In this document: positions 32,088 through 40,149 of the stretch, in pieces
How positions within the stretch are numbered: position 1 is the stretch's first letter
Layout: the number at the start of each line of letters is the position of its first letter
Origin: Faeciplasma gallinarum
GTDB lineage: Bacteria > Bacillota > Clostridia > Oscillospirales > Ruminococcaceae
Length of the DNA stretch: 47,277 nt
Direction: 5' to 3'
Assembly: GCA_018711085.1 (NCBI GenBank)
Contig: DVIR01000012.1
Location: 1 to 47,277 of the forward strand
Translations under genes and position numbers: made by a program
The notes under the pieces: model-generated
What the model saw: only the letters and a program-made list of their open reading frames with translations
Told to the model about the DNA's origin: nothing
Database searches by the model: none

Positions 32088-32702
32088 CTAAATCTGCTTG
32101 TATAAATGCGCGAGCGAAAGCGCTAAGTTTTCCTCCTGAAGCACTACGCCCTGCGGCACGTGCAGCGACGTCGGAGCAAAGCTCCATATCGCCGATATGT
32201 TGTTTTTCACCATCAAATCGCAAACCTCCTGCGCCGCTTCCTTCGGCACAGTTATTATGCCTATCTTCACATCCTGCACCTGACAAAATCCAGGAAAACT
32301 GTCCATTCCGTAAATGTGCTTTCCGCTTTGCGAGGACTGCCACATGTCCGCGTTTATGTCAAACGCCGCGGCAATCTCTATGCCGTAATCTGAAAAGCCT
32401 TCGTAGTCCAGAAGCGCGCGTCCGAGCTTTCCCGCTCCCACTATCACGGCTTTGCATTTGGCGTTGGTTCCGAGCTGTTCTTCAAGGCTTGCAATAAGCT
32501 CGCCGGTGACATATCCTACTCTCGGCCTGCCCTCGCCGCTGACCGCGCCCAAGTCCTTTCTGACCTGAACCTCCCCTAAACCGAGTGCTTTGGCTATGGC
32601 GGTTGCGGATATGGTTTTTGTCTCGGGGGCGATGGTCCTGAGATAATTAAGATAAGTGGGAAGCCTGCCTAAAGTAGGCTTTGGTATATTGTGCGCGCTC
32701 AA
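32088..32702 (-). CDS. rex: redox-sensing transcriptional repressor Rex
   Basis: This 204-aa repressor has an N-terminal winged helix (PKPTLGRLPTYLNYLR, ISATAIAKALGLGEVQVRKDLGAVSGEGRPRVGY). A Rossmann domain follows with the NADH loop VIVGAGKLGRALLDY and a C-terminal domain-swap helix. It releases DNA when NADH/NAD+ rises. I chose TTG 32702: AAGGAG then sits 7 nt away, whereas the GTG at 32711 overlaps the ribosome-binding site. It is upstream of an APH-like kinase and the hydrogenase genes, matching the known link of Rex with fermentation and hydrogenase genes. Confidence 0.95.
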   Translation of the reverse strand: MSAHNIPKPTLGRLPTYLNYLRTIAPETKTISATAIAKALGLGEVQVRKDLGAVSGEGRPRVGYVTGELIASLEEQLGTNAKCKAVIVGAGKLGRALLDYEGFSDYGIEIAAAFDINADMWQSSQSGKHIYGMDSFPGFCQVQDVKIGIITVPKEAAQEVCDLMVKNNISAIWSFAPTSLHVPQGVVLQEENLALSLAHLYKQI

Positions 32703-32767
32703 ATGATCCACTCCTTTTTCGGCACGAAGGAATCGGGCTGTCCTAAGCAGCCTTTGTATCTATCCAT

Positions 32768-32796
32768 AGGATAACACAATTATTGCGGTTTGTAAA
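32768..32796 (-). promoter_or_regulatory. probable rex promoter
   Basis: On the minus strand TTTACA (32791-32796) and TATCCT (32768-32773) are 17 nt apart. A GGCTG/CAGCC hairpin lies in the leader. I saw no convincing Rex operator here. Confidence 0.5.
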
Positions 32797-32843
32797 TTGC
32801 TTTGTAAGCGTATAAGTAATATTTTTATCGATAAATCAGGTAG

Positions 32844-33863
32844 CTAATACTCAATGAAGAAATTTCGACCGTTAAAGCTGCTCGCTTTGAAGTGCTTACG
32901 CTTTGCGCGGGCAAGCTCTGTTATAAACATTTTATCGAGATTTGACAGGCGATAGTCCTTTTTATGTATCAAAAAATCCCTGAACCCGCAGCAAAGATTC
33001 GGCACGTCTTTCTGCACCAGTTCCAGCGTATCGAGCATATCCTCCGGAAGGGGTTCGCTCAGCGTATAGGTTTTTGCGTTTGAAAGTATTCCGGGTGCAG
33101 ATGCGCGGTCGTAAATGTATATTCTTCTCTTCACGTTTTCTGCGGTTGAAACGGTTATCGGCGCGTGTATGCCCGGGGCGGAGGAGCTTTGCGGCTCTAT
33201 GTCGTCGCCCAAGGCAAGCTGCGCATAGTCGGACAGCATTTGCTCGGTTATCTGCGCGTCGTCAACGTCCGCGATGCTGCTTTTGCTGCTTATAAGCAGC
33301 ACGCTGCGAAACTCCGCAATCGTCTTCCACTCTAAATTCCTGCTGTCCAAAAACTCCTTTACATACTTGTCCGTCGCCTGCTCGCACCGAATTATTCCTA
33401 TGCTGTACTCCGAGTCGAGTATGTACTTTATGGCGCTCAGGGTGCTCGTCTCCCTGAAATACATCTTTTCCGGAACGGAATGCGCACCGTGAGCGGGCTG
33501 TGTCACGCCCTCGTTGCATTTTGCGGCGGAACAGATAAACTTCGAAAACGCTTCGGATATGTATGCCGAACGCGGGGCGCACACTGCGAATTTTTGAGTT
33601 ACGGCGGCGTTGTTTTTATACATGGATTCAAGGTCGTCTATCTGGGACAGTATTCTCTCCGCATACTCCAAAAACATCTCGCCTTCAGGCGTCAAAACCA
33701 TGCCTTTGTGCGTTCTGTCGAAGATAGTTGTTCCAAGTTCCGCCTCAAGTTCCTTTATCGCACGGCTGAGGCTGGGCTGACTGATAAAAAGGTTTGCTGC
33801 GGCTTTATTTAAAGATCCTACTCTTGCTGTTTCACAAGCGTATTTGAGATGAAGTATAGTCAA
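32844..33863 (-). CDS. LysR-family transcriptional regulator
   Basis: This 339-aa regulator opens with a canonical LysR helix-turn-helix: LKYACETARVGSLNKAAANLFISQPSLSRAIKELEAELG, then FDRTHKGMVLTPEG. A linker helix and a divergent effector-binding domain follow. The effector domain is longer than usual and contains an unusual Ser/Ala-rich insert. The longest frame has 21 extra residues; TTG at 33863 with GGCGGTGG upstream fits the LysR start (TILHLKYACE). It lies downstream of the GH43 gene behind its own promoter, so it could control that glycosidase operon, but most LysR genes sit divergent to their targets. Confidence 0.88.
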   Translation of the reverse strand: MTILHLKYACETARVGSLNKAAANLFISQPSLSRAIKELEAELGTTIFDRTHKGMVLTPEGEMFLEYAERILSQIDDLESMYKNNAAVTQKFAVCAPRSAYISEAFSKFICSAAKCNEGVTQPAHGAHSVPEKMYFRETSTLSAIKYILDSEYSIGIIRCEQATDKYVKEFLDSRNLEWKTIAEFRSVLLISSKSSIADVDDAQITEQMLSDYAQLALGDDIEPQSSSAPGIHAPITVSTAENVKRRIYIYDRASAPGILSNAKTYTLSEPLPEDMLDTLELVQKDVPNLCCGFRDFLIHKKDYRLSNLDKMFITELARAKRKHFKASSFNGRNFFIEY

Positions 33864-33897
33864 TGTTCCACCGCCTTTGGTATTGTATATTAATTTA

Positions 33898-33926
33898 AGT
33901 ATATCAGCAATTATGACAACATTCAA
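33898..33926 (-). promoter_or_regulatory. promoter of the LysR gene
   Basis: On the minus strand TTGAAT (33921-33926) and TATACT (33898-33903) are 17 nt apart. Confidence 0.7.
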
Positions 33927-33960
33927 GATGAAAACGCATAATTTTCAGAAAAGATTGCAC

Positions 33961-33993
33961 AAAAAAGAGCCGACGTAAAATCGACTCCTTTTT
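33961..33993 (-). terminator. terminator of the GH3-GH43 operon
   Basis: On the minus strand AAAAAGGAGTCGA and TCGGCTCTTTTTT form a 13-bp stem with two G-U pairs and a T-run. Confidence 0.8.
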
Positions 33994-34047
33994 GTATCAT
34001 GTGCCTTTTACAACTTGCAATGTTTGCGCATGCCGGCTCGCCTGAAT

Positions 34048-35565
34048 TTATTCGTACACAAAGTGAGAAAAGCTTGCGCTTCCGCCGACTTTTTCGGTCG
34101 AGTATGCAAACAGCCCGACTCTGCATCCGACGAAGTGCTTTAAGTCAAACGTCGGGTGCACGGGTATGCCGAACTCCTTCCACTCGCCGCCGTCGAGGTA
34201 GTAAAATCTCTCTTCGCTCGAACCGAGGCTGAACTCGGCACGCACCCTGACTGTCGCCTCAGGCGACGAAAGGGGGATGCGCGCATACTCCGATTCGGTG
34301 TCGGGGTTTTCGCCCTCTCCCGTCCTTGAGCGCATAACAAGATAGTACTTTCCGCACTCCTTGGTTATTCCTATTATTCCGTAGCGGTATTGCAGCATTA
34401 CAAGTCCCATCACGTCGCCGTCGTTTAGCTTTGATGCGTCAAGGCTGACCCGAGCGTCCGTTTCGGGATACTTTGAGCGCTGCGTCAGGGTGTTTCTTGC
34501 AAACTCAACCGTCGAGGCGGTCTTTTCGGTGGTGAGGGTAAACTTTCCGTCTCCCGCCGTCCAGTAGTCGGGCTTGGGGTTGTGGTTGAACTCCCAAACA
34601 TCGTCGAGCTTTATCTTTCCGTCCGCGCCGGCAGAATAGTTAAAATCGTCCGACTTAAAGAGCTTGTCATAGACGTATTCCGGCCTTGTGGATGTGGTTT
34701 CAATGTCCACCGTGGGCGTGTCGAAAACGGGGAAGCCGGTTTCATCAAAGTGCATGGGGACTATGTTAGGTATTCTTCCCACAGCTCCTCTGTCGCCGAA
34801 TATCACGCCGTACCACTTTCCGTCGGGGGTGTCTACTATGCCGCCCTGAGCTACGCCGGTCGTGTCCTCAAGATAGTAGCTTATCACGTCCTTGCCCACC
34901 CACGGGCCTTCTATGTTGTCCGCCATGAATGCAGCCTCTATTCTTATCCACTTTTCCGGACTGGTGTGGATGAAGAACGCATAGTACTTGCCGTTTATCT
35001 TGTACAGATGCGCGCCCTCGTATCCTAAGAACGGGCCTTCGGGGTCGCTTATTATCAGCTTGTTCACGCCGCCCTCCTTGGGACCGCTCAAATCGGGTTT
35101 AAGCTCGGTCAGATATATTTTGCGGTTGCCGTATATTATGTATACCCTTCCGTCGTCGTCAAACAAAACCGAACAGTCGTGATAAAATCCCTCTACGTAA
35201 TGCTTTTCCCACGGGCCTTCGGCTTTGTCGGAGGTAAAGCAGTATGTTCTTCCGGTGTCGTTTGCGATGAAGAACACGTAAAACTTGCCGTTGTGATACC
35301 TCAGGCAGGGCGCCCACATTCCGCAGCCGTATGCGTTTTGTTCGCCGTCGAGGTTTTCTCTGGGCGTGTCCTCAAGCGTGTCATATATGTGCGAGCAGAA
35401 CTCCCAGTTTATCAGGTCGTAGGAGCGGAGCATCGCCCCGCCCGGCATGAAATACATCGTCGTAGAGCAGATGTAGTATGTGTCGCCGACTCTTATCACG
35501 TCGGGGTCGGGAAAGTCGCCCTTTGTGACGGGGTTTGTCCCTTTGATAATGTTTATTTCACTCAT
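34048..35565 (-). CDS. GH43 beta-xylosidase/alpha-L-arabinofuranosidase
   Basis: This 505-aa enzyme has an N-terminal five-bladed propeller. The general base is D20 in DFPDPDVI, the pKa-modulating Asp is D130 in YHDCSVLFDDDG, and the general acid is E183 in GYEGAHLYK. A C-terminal beta-sandwich of the GH43 C2 type (about 315-505) ends in HFVGCRVGLFAYS. There is no signal peptide, so it acts in the cytoplasm on imported xylo- or arabino-xylo-oligosaccharides. It starts 30 nt after GH3 in the same operon. Xylosidase versus arabinofuranosidase cannot be decided by eye; the partner GH3 and xylB favour xylo-oligosaccharides. Confidence 0.9.
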   Translation of the reverse strand: MSEINIIKGTNPVTKGDFPDPDVIRVGDTYYICSTTMYFMPGGAMLRSYDLINWEFCSHIYDTLEDTPRENLDGEQNAYGCGMWAPCLRYHNGKFYVFFIANDTGRTYCFTSDKAEGPWEKHYVEGFYHDCSVLFDDDGRVYIIYGNRKIYLTELKPDLSGPKEGGVNKLIISDPEGPFLGYEGAHLYKINGKYYAFFIHTSPEKWIRIEAAFMADNIEGPWVGKDVISYYLEDTTGVAQGGIVDTPDGKWYGVIFGDRGAVGRIPNIVPMHFDETGFPVFDTPTVDIETTSTRPEYVYDKLFKSDDFNYSAGADGKIKLDDVWEFNHNPKPDYWTAGDGKFTLTTEKTASTVEFARNTLTQRSKYPETDARVSLDASKLNDGDVMGLVMLQYRYGIIGITKECGKYYLVMRSRTGEGENPDTESEYARIPLSSPEATVRVRAEFSLGSSEERFYYLDGGEWKEFGIPVHPTFDLKHFVGCRVGLFAYSTEKVGGSASFSHFVYE

Positions 35566-35595
35566 GATTATGCTCCTTTCGGGATGTATGAGATT

Positions 35596-37695
35596 TTAAA
35601 AATGCAGCTCAACCGCTGTCGGGGTCTTTCCGGTGAGCTTGCAGCTGAGGCTGTCGGGAAGAGATGTTCCGAAGTACAGCGTAGTCTTTGCCTCCTTGTC
35701 GAGGTATCTTATTCCGTCGTCGCCGACAACGGTGATGTTTTTGAGCGGGAAATGCATGCTTATCGTCTTTTTCTCGCCCTTTTCAAGGTGAACCTTTGTG
35801 AACGCGCAAAGAGCGTAGTTTCTCACGGCGTCGGGGGATTCGGACCTAAAGTAAACCTCAAGCGCATCCTGACCGCTCATGCCGCTGTTTGAAAGCGTGA
35901 CGCTCGCCTTTATCATGTCGTCGTCGATTTCGGCTTCTGCGCTTTCAACTCTTATGTCGGAGTATGTCAGACCGAAGCCGAACGGATAGAGGATGTTGTC
36001 CTTTGAGTAATCGTCGTAGCGGTATGTGCGCTCGCGCATGCAGTAGTCGGTGAACTCAGGCATGTCCTCCACACCCTTGTAGAATGTCACGGGGAGCTTT
36101 CCGGAGGGTGATACGTTGCCGAATATTATGTCCGCAATTGCCTTTCCGCCCTCTGAACCGGGGTAGAACGCCTGAATGAGCGCGTTCTCACGGTCGGTGT
36201 CGATGTTCAGGGATGAGCCGCTTGCCAAAACGACTATTGTGGGCTTGCCCACGTCCAAAACAGCCTTCAAAAGCAGCTGCTGAGACTTGGGCAGCAAAAG
36301 ACTTCTCTTGTCGCCCGAACCGTATTCGTTGCTCTGGTCGCCCTCTTCGCCCTCAAGACCCTCGTCAAGTCCCAAGCACAAAACAACAACGTCGGAATGA
36401 GCAGCCACAGCCTTTGCCTCGGCGATTCTGTCGCCCGGCAGCGCAAGTCCTTCGCACTTGTCGTTGACGATGTGCGCGCCCTCAGAGAACAAAACTCTTC
36501 CTTCAAACTCGTCCTGAATGCCCATGAGTATTGTCTCGTACCTCGACGCAGTGCCGTAGTAGTTTCCTCTCAGCGCACCGATGTTTTGCGCGTTGGGGCC
36601 TATAACTCCGATGGTGTTTATCTTTGAGCGGTCGAGGGGGAGTATGCCGTCGTTCTTGAGGAGTACGCATGCAGTTTCCGCCGCCTTGCGGCTTACAGCA
36701 AGGTGCTCCTTTGTCTCGACGTCCATGTATCCTAAGTCGTCGTACTCCGTCTTGTCAAACATGCCGAGCCTCATCCTTGTGCGGAACAGGTGCACGCAGG
36801 CGTTGGTTATCTCCTCTTCCGTCACGAGGCCTTCTTCATATGCCTTGTAAACGTGAAGGTATGTGTTTCCGCAGTTGAGGTCGCACCCGTTTTTGAGCGC
36901 AAGCGCCACGGATTCGGTTGCGGTTGCGGTTACATGGTGGTGCATGTGGAAGTCCGCTATTGCCCAGCAGTCGGAGACGAAGTATCCGTCAAAGCCCCAC
37001 TCCTTGAGCTTTGAGCTGAGGTATTCGCTTCCGCAGCACGGCTCGCCGTTTGTGCGGTTGTATGCGCCCATCACAGATTCAACATGCGCCTCCTTGACCA
37101 GCGCCTCAAACGCGGGCAGGTATGTCTCCTCAAGATCCTTAGCGTCAGCGGTTGCGTTAAATTCATGGCGTATAGCCTCCGGACCGGAGTGAACGGCAAA
37201 GTGCTTTGCACAGGCTGCTGCACGCATGGTCTTGCCCTCGCCCTGAAGTCCCTCTACAAACGCGCATCCGAGCCTTGAGGTTAAGTAGGGATCCTCGCCG
37301 TATGTCTCATGACCTCTTCCCCAGCGGGGGTCTCTGAAAATGTTTATGTTCGGAGACCAAAGGGTAAGACCCTTGTATATGTCTCTGTCTCCGAGCTTAG
37401 AGTACTCGTTGTACTTTGCCCTTGCTTCAATTGATATGATAGTTGCAATTTCCCTTATAAGCTGTGTGTCAAAAGACGCCGCCATGCCTATCGCCTGCGG
37501 GAACATTGTAGAAACTCCGCCGCGGGCCACGCCGTGAAGTCCCTCGTTCCACCAGTTGTATGCGGGAACGCCGAGCCTCTCGATTGCCGGCGCGTCATAC
37601 TTGAGCTGTTCGCAGCGCTCAAGAAACGTCATACGCGAAACAAGATCAATCGCTCTTTCTTCGCATGATTTTGATGTATCCTTGTAGATCTCCAT
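35596..37695 (-). CDS. GH3 beta-xylosidase/beta-glucosidase
   Basis: This 699-aa GH3 enzyme begins with a TIM barrel (YNWWNEGLHGVARGG near 46-60, FRDPRWGRGHETYGEDP). The nucleophile is D242 in GYFVSDCWAI. The alpha/beta sandwich domain carries the acid/base region GLDEGLEGEEGDQ, and a C-terminal FnIII-like domain follows. The Trp-Trp-Asn-Glu-Gly-Leu-His start is typical of the xylosidase-like branch rather than classical beta-glucosidases. There is no signal peptide. It is the first gene of a two-gene operon with GH43 and has a promoter in the gap shared with the divergent proC. Confidence 0.93.
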   Translation of the reverse strand: MEIYKDTSKSCEERAIDLVSRMTFLERCEQLKYDAPAIERLGVPAYNWWNEGLHGVARGGVSTMFPQAIGMAASFDTQLIREIATIISIEARAKYNEYSKLGDRDIYKGLTLWSPNINIFRDPRWGRGHETYGEDPYLTSRLGCAFVEGLQGEGKTMRAAACAKHFAVHSGPEAIRHEFNATADAKDLEETYLPAFEALVKEAHVESVMGAYNRTNGEPCCGSEYLSSKLKEWGFDGYFVSDCWAIADFHMHHHVTATATESVALALKNGCDLNCGNTYLHVYKAYEEGLVTEEEITNACVHLFRTRMRLGMFDKTEYDDLGYMDVETKEHLAVSRKAAETACVLLKNDGILPLDRSKINTIGVIGPNAQNIGALRGNYYGTASRYETILMGIQDEFEGRVLFSEGAHIVNDKCEGLALPGDRIAEAKAVAAHSDVVVLCLGLDEGLEGEEGDQSNEYGSGDKRSLLLPKSQQLLLKAVLDVGKPTIVVLASGSSLNIDTDRENALIQAFYPGSEGGKAIADIIFGNVSPSGKLPVTFYKGVEDMPEFTDYCMRERTYRYDDYSKDNILYPFGFGLTYSDIRVESAEAEIDDDMIKASVTLSNSGMSGQDALEVYFRSESPDAVRNYALCAFTKVHLEKGEKKTISMHFPLKNITVVGDDGIRYLDKEAKTTLYFGTSLPDSLSCKLTGKTPTAVELHF

Positions 37696-37749
37696 AAAAG
37701 CAGTCCCTTCATGTCATATTTTCGGCGCTGTATAATAGCCGTCAAGTTC

Positions 37750-37779
37750 ATTTTACTAAAGGTGCAGAGGGCTTGTCAA
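37750..37779 (-). promoter_or_regulatory. promoter of the GH3-GH43 operon
   Basis: On the minus strand TTGACA (37774-37779) and TAAAAT (37750-37755) are 18 nt apart. Confidence 0.6.
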
Positions 37780-37875
37780 TAATATTATAGAGATAATTCC
37801 ATCTTTATTTTTTCGGCGCGGCGTGGTAAAATGTAAAAGACAATATTTTTAATGTGAAAGCGGGGCTTGCAGCAT

Positions 37876-38697
37876 ATGTCTGATACAAAAATAAGTGGAG
37901 CACAGGTGGCGCTCATAGGTGCGGGAAACATGGGATACGCAATATTAAAGGGCATGCTTGACGCGGGACTTTACCCGCCGCAAAGCGTGTTTGTCGCGGA
38001 TAAGAGCGCAGTTTGCCTTGAAAGGGCAAAAAAACTCGGCGTAAAGGTCAGCGATGATGCGGCTGCCGCGGTTGCGGGAGCAAAGACGGTTATCTTTGCG
38101 GTAAAGCCGAATGCGTTTGCACAAACCGCCGAACAGGTAAAAGACAGCATCCCCGCCGACGCGGTGATAGTGTCGATACTTGCCGGAAAGAAGATAAGCG
38201 TAATAGATGAAGCGCTTGGCGGCGGCAGAAAGGTCGTAAGGGTGATGCCTAATACGCCTGCGCTTGTCGGCTGCGGAATGAGCGGAGTGTGCGCCGCTGA
38301 AAGCGTTAGCTCGGACGACGTTTCGAGCGTGATAAAAATATTCTCCTGCTTTGGCAGGGCGGTGCAGACAGACGAGAGCATGATGGACACCGTCACCGGA
38401 ATAAGCGGCTCGGGACCTGCATACGCGTTTATGTTCATAGATGCAATGGCAAAGTCCGCCGTCAGACACGGCATGAGCGAAGAGCAGGCAAAGCTTTTTT
38501 CGGCGCAGACGGTTTTGGGCGCCGCAAAGATGGTTCTTGAGAGCGACGAGTCGCCCGAGCAGCTTAAAATAAACGTATGCTCACCCGGCGGAACAACGAT
38601 AGAAGCCGTGAATGTGTTCGAGCAGCGCGGGCTTTATCAGATTGTAGACAGCGCAATCGACGCCTGCATCGAAAAATCAAAAAAGATGTCCGAGTAA
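37876..38697 (+). CDS. proC: pyrroline-5-carboxylate reductase
   Basis: This 273-aa enzyme catalyses the last step of proline synthesis. The Rossmann start is VALIGAGNMGYAILKGML, followed by KTVIFAVKPNAF and VSILAGKKI. The family-defining C-terminal block is SGSGPAYAFMFIDAMAKSAVRHGM, ending with SPGGTTIEAV. I chose ATG 37876 over TTG 37867 because GCGGGG lies at a workable distance. It is monocistronic: a bidirectional terminator follows before the converging nadE. Confidence 0.95.
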   Translation: MSDTKISGAQVALIGAGNMGYAILKGMLDAGLYPPQSVFVADKSAVCLERAKKLGVKVSDDAAAAVAGAKTVIFAVKPNAFAQTAEQVKDSIPADAVIVSILAGKKISVIDEALGGGRKVVRVMPNTPALVGCGMSGVCAAESVSSDDVSSVIKIFSCFGRAVQTDESMMDTVTGISGSGPAYAFMFIDAMAKSAVRHGMSEEQAKLFSAQTVLGAAKMVLESDESPEQLKINVCSPGGTTIEAVNVFEQRGLYQIVDSAIDACIEKSKKMSE

Positions 38698-38725
38698 AAA
38701 ACAATTTGAAGCCGCATAAAGCATA

Positions 38726-38758
38726 AAAATACCCTCGACTCAATGTCGGGGGTATTTT
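38726..38758. terminator. bidirectional terminator between proC and nadE
   Basis: AAAATACCCTCGAC and GTCGGGGGTATTTT form a 14-bp stem with one G-U pair and a 5-nt loop, with A/T-rich flanks on both sides. Confidence 0.9.
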
Positions 38759-38762
38759 AGTT

Positions 38763-39503
38763 TCAGCCGTTATATTTAAATGTGTCAAAGTACCTAAGCT
38801 TAAACTCGTTTATGCGGTGCAGGCGGTCTATTTTTTCTTTGGTCGCCTGCGGCGGCTCTATGCCCTCGCGTATATAGCTGTCAAGCTCGGCATAGGTAAA
38901 GCCCAGGTTGTCCTCATCCGTCTTGCCGCAAAGGCCGTCTATCGGCGGCTTTTCGACAAACTTTTCGGGAAGTCCCAAGTACCTCGCTATCGCCTTTACC
39001 TCCTGAACGGTGAAGTGTGATATTGCTCCGAAGTCGCCGGCAGCGTCTCCGTAGCGGGTGGAGTATCCCACCCAGTCCTCGGACAGGTTGCATGTGTTGG
39101 CAACTCTGCCGTTTACGCACTGGCTGACGGCGTAAAGCACCGTCATTCTCACCCTCGGCGGAATGTTTGTCGCCGCCTGGATTGAAAGCTCAAGCGGTAT
39201 CGCGCGCTTTACTGCGTCAACCGCCTCGCCGACATTCACCACGTAATGCTTAATGCCGAGAAGCTCGCAAAGCTCATATGAGTAGTCTATGTCAAACTGC
39301 TCGCCCTGCGGCATAAGCACGCCAACCACTCTGTCCTTTCCGAGCGCCCTCACGCAAAGAGCCGCAACGGTTGAGCTGTCCTTTCCGCCCGATATGCCTA
39401 TTACGGCATTGCATCCCGCGCCGTTTTTATCAAACCACTCGCGTATCCACTCTATGCATGCGTTTGCGGCTTTTTGCGCATCAAATTCGTATTTGCCCGA
39501 CAT
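38763..39503 (-). CDS. nadE: ammonia-dependent NAD+ synthetase
   Basis: This is a 246-aa NadE with the PP-loop GISGGKDSS (about 35-43). The deamido-NAD contact block is RVANTCNLSEDWVGYSTRYGDAAGDFGAI, followed by KPPIDGLCGKTDEDNLGFTY. There is no N-terminal glutaminase domain, so it uses free ammonia. AAGGAG lies 8 nt before the ATG. It is the distal member of a minus-strand group with DUF6472, DUF1294 and ackA. It supplies NAD for the fermentative enzymes. Confidence 0.96.
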   Translation of the reverse strand: MSGKYEFDAQKAANACIEWIREWFDKNGAGCNAVIGISGGKDSSTVAALCVRALGKDRVVGVLMPQGEQFDIDYSYELCELLGIKHYVVNVGEAVDAVKRAIPLELSIQAATNIPPRVRMTVLYAVSQCVNGRVANTCNLSEDWVGYSTRYGDAAGDFGAISHFTVQEVKAIARYLGLPEKFVEKPPIDGLCGKTDEDNLGFTYAELDSYIREGIEPPQATKEKIDRLHRINEFKLRYFDTFKYNG

Positions 39504-39527
39504 TGCACGTCTCCTTACCGAAAGCCT

Positions 39528-39773
39528 TTAGTTTTGCTTTCTTACAATCCTGTATTCGTCGTCCGGCTGATAGTATGAACATTCAAAGTTTGCGCCGGAC
39601 AAAAACCTTGCCATCTCGTCCTCGTCAAGGTTCACCATGCAGCTGTAGCAGTCGTAATCCTCGTCGTATACGTAGTTTGCGCATGCCTCGCAGCATGTGA
39701 TTTTGCCTTTTTTGGCGTTTTTGCCGCCTGACTTGTTTGCGCCGCTTGTGCCGCTTGCGCCGCCTGTGTTCAT
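39528..39773 (-). CDS. DUF6472 small Cys-rich protein
   Basis: This 81-aa protein starts with a low-complexity Gly/Ser/Lys segment of about 24 residues. The conserved part follows: CCEACANYVYDEDYDCYSCMVNLDEDEMARFL, then CSYYQPDDEYRIVRK. The Cys pattern resembles a small zinc site, and the DEYxIVRKQ end is a marker of this clostridial family. Function is unknown. It starts 4 nt downstream of the DUF1294 gene and lies 24 nt before nadE. Confidence 0.85.
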   Translation of the reverse strand: MNTGGASGTSGANKSGGKNAKKGKITCCEACANYVYDEDYDCYSCMVNLDEDEMARFLSGANFECSYYQPDDEYRIVRKQN

Positions 39774-39777
39774 AGTT

Positions 39778-40143
39778 TTACCCTCCGAGATTTGCCGTCA
39801 AGATAAATATCGCCGCATGCGCAGCCAGCGCCACGCCGTTCACCGCGTAAAACTTTGCATGAAGGGTCTTGTGCCGAAAAAGCTGCATCGCAATAAGCCC
39901 TCCCAAAGCTCCGCCGAGCGCGGAAACAGTCAAAAGCGTGCGCTCGCGTATTCTGCGCCGGCCCTTTATCGCCCTCAGCTTGTCGATGCCGTACATTGCA
40001 AACGCCGCTAAGGACATCGCCGCTATGTACAGGGCGAACGCATACTCGGGATTGTCAACAAAAAACCCGAGTATGCCCGATATTTTCGATTGGCGCAGCA
40101 GCGGCTCGCCGAGCGAACACGCCATAAGCGTGTATGGTGGCAT
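39778..40143 (-). CDS. DUF1294 membrane protein
   Basis: This 121-aa protein has about three hydrophobic segments (around 28-48, 70-90 and 100-118). The DUF1294 core is MYGIDKLRAIKGRRRIRERTLLTVSALGGALGGLIAMQLFRHKTLH. The Ser-rich first 20 residues may not be translated, as an internal ATG exists at residue 7. It starts 6 nt after the ackA stop without a clear ribosome-binding site, suggesting coupling. Function unknown. Confidence 0.85.
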   Translation of the reverse strand: MPPYTLMACSLGEPLLRQSKISGILGFFVDNPEYAFALYIAAMSLAAFAMYGIDKLRAIKGRRRIRERTLLTVSALGGALGGLIAMQLFRHKTLHAKFYAVNGVALAAHAAIFILTANLGG

Positions 40144-40149
40144 GTATGA

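Noticed and set aside
32703..32843. Possible Rex operator upstream of rex (ACACAA ... TTTGTAA)
   Set aside because: The arms do not form the TTGTgaA-N-TTcACAA type palindrome; only loose half-sites are present. I also found none ahead of the hydrogenase genes.
37820..37835. -10-like TAAAAT before proC
   Set aside because: No acceptable -35 box at 16-18 nt; the promoter of proC could not be assigned.
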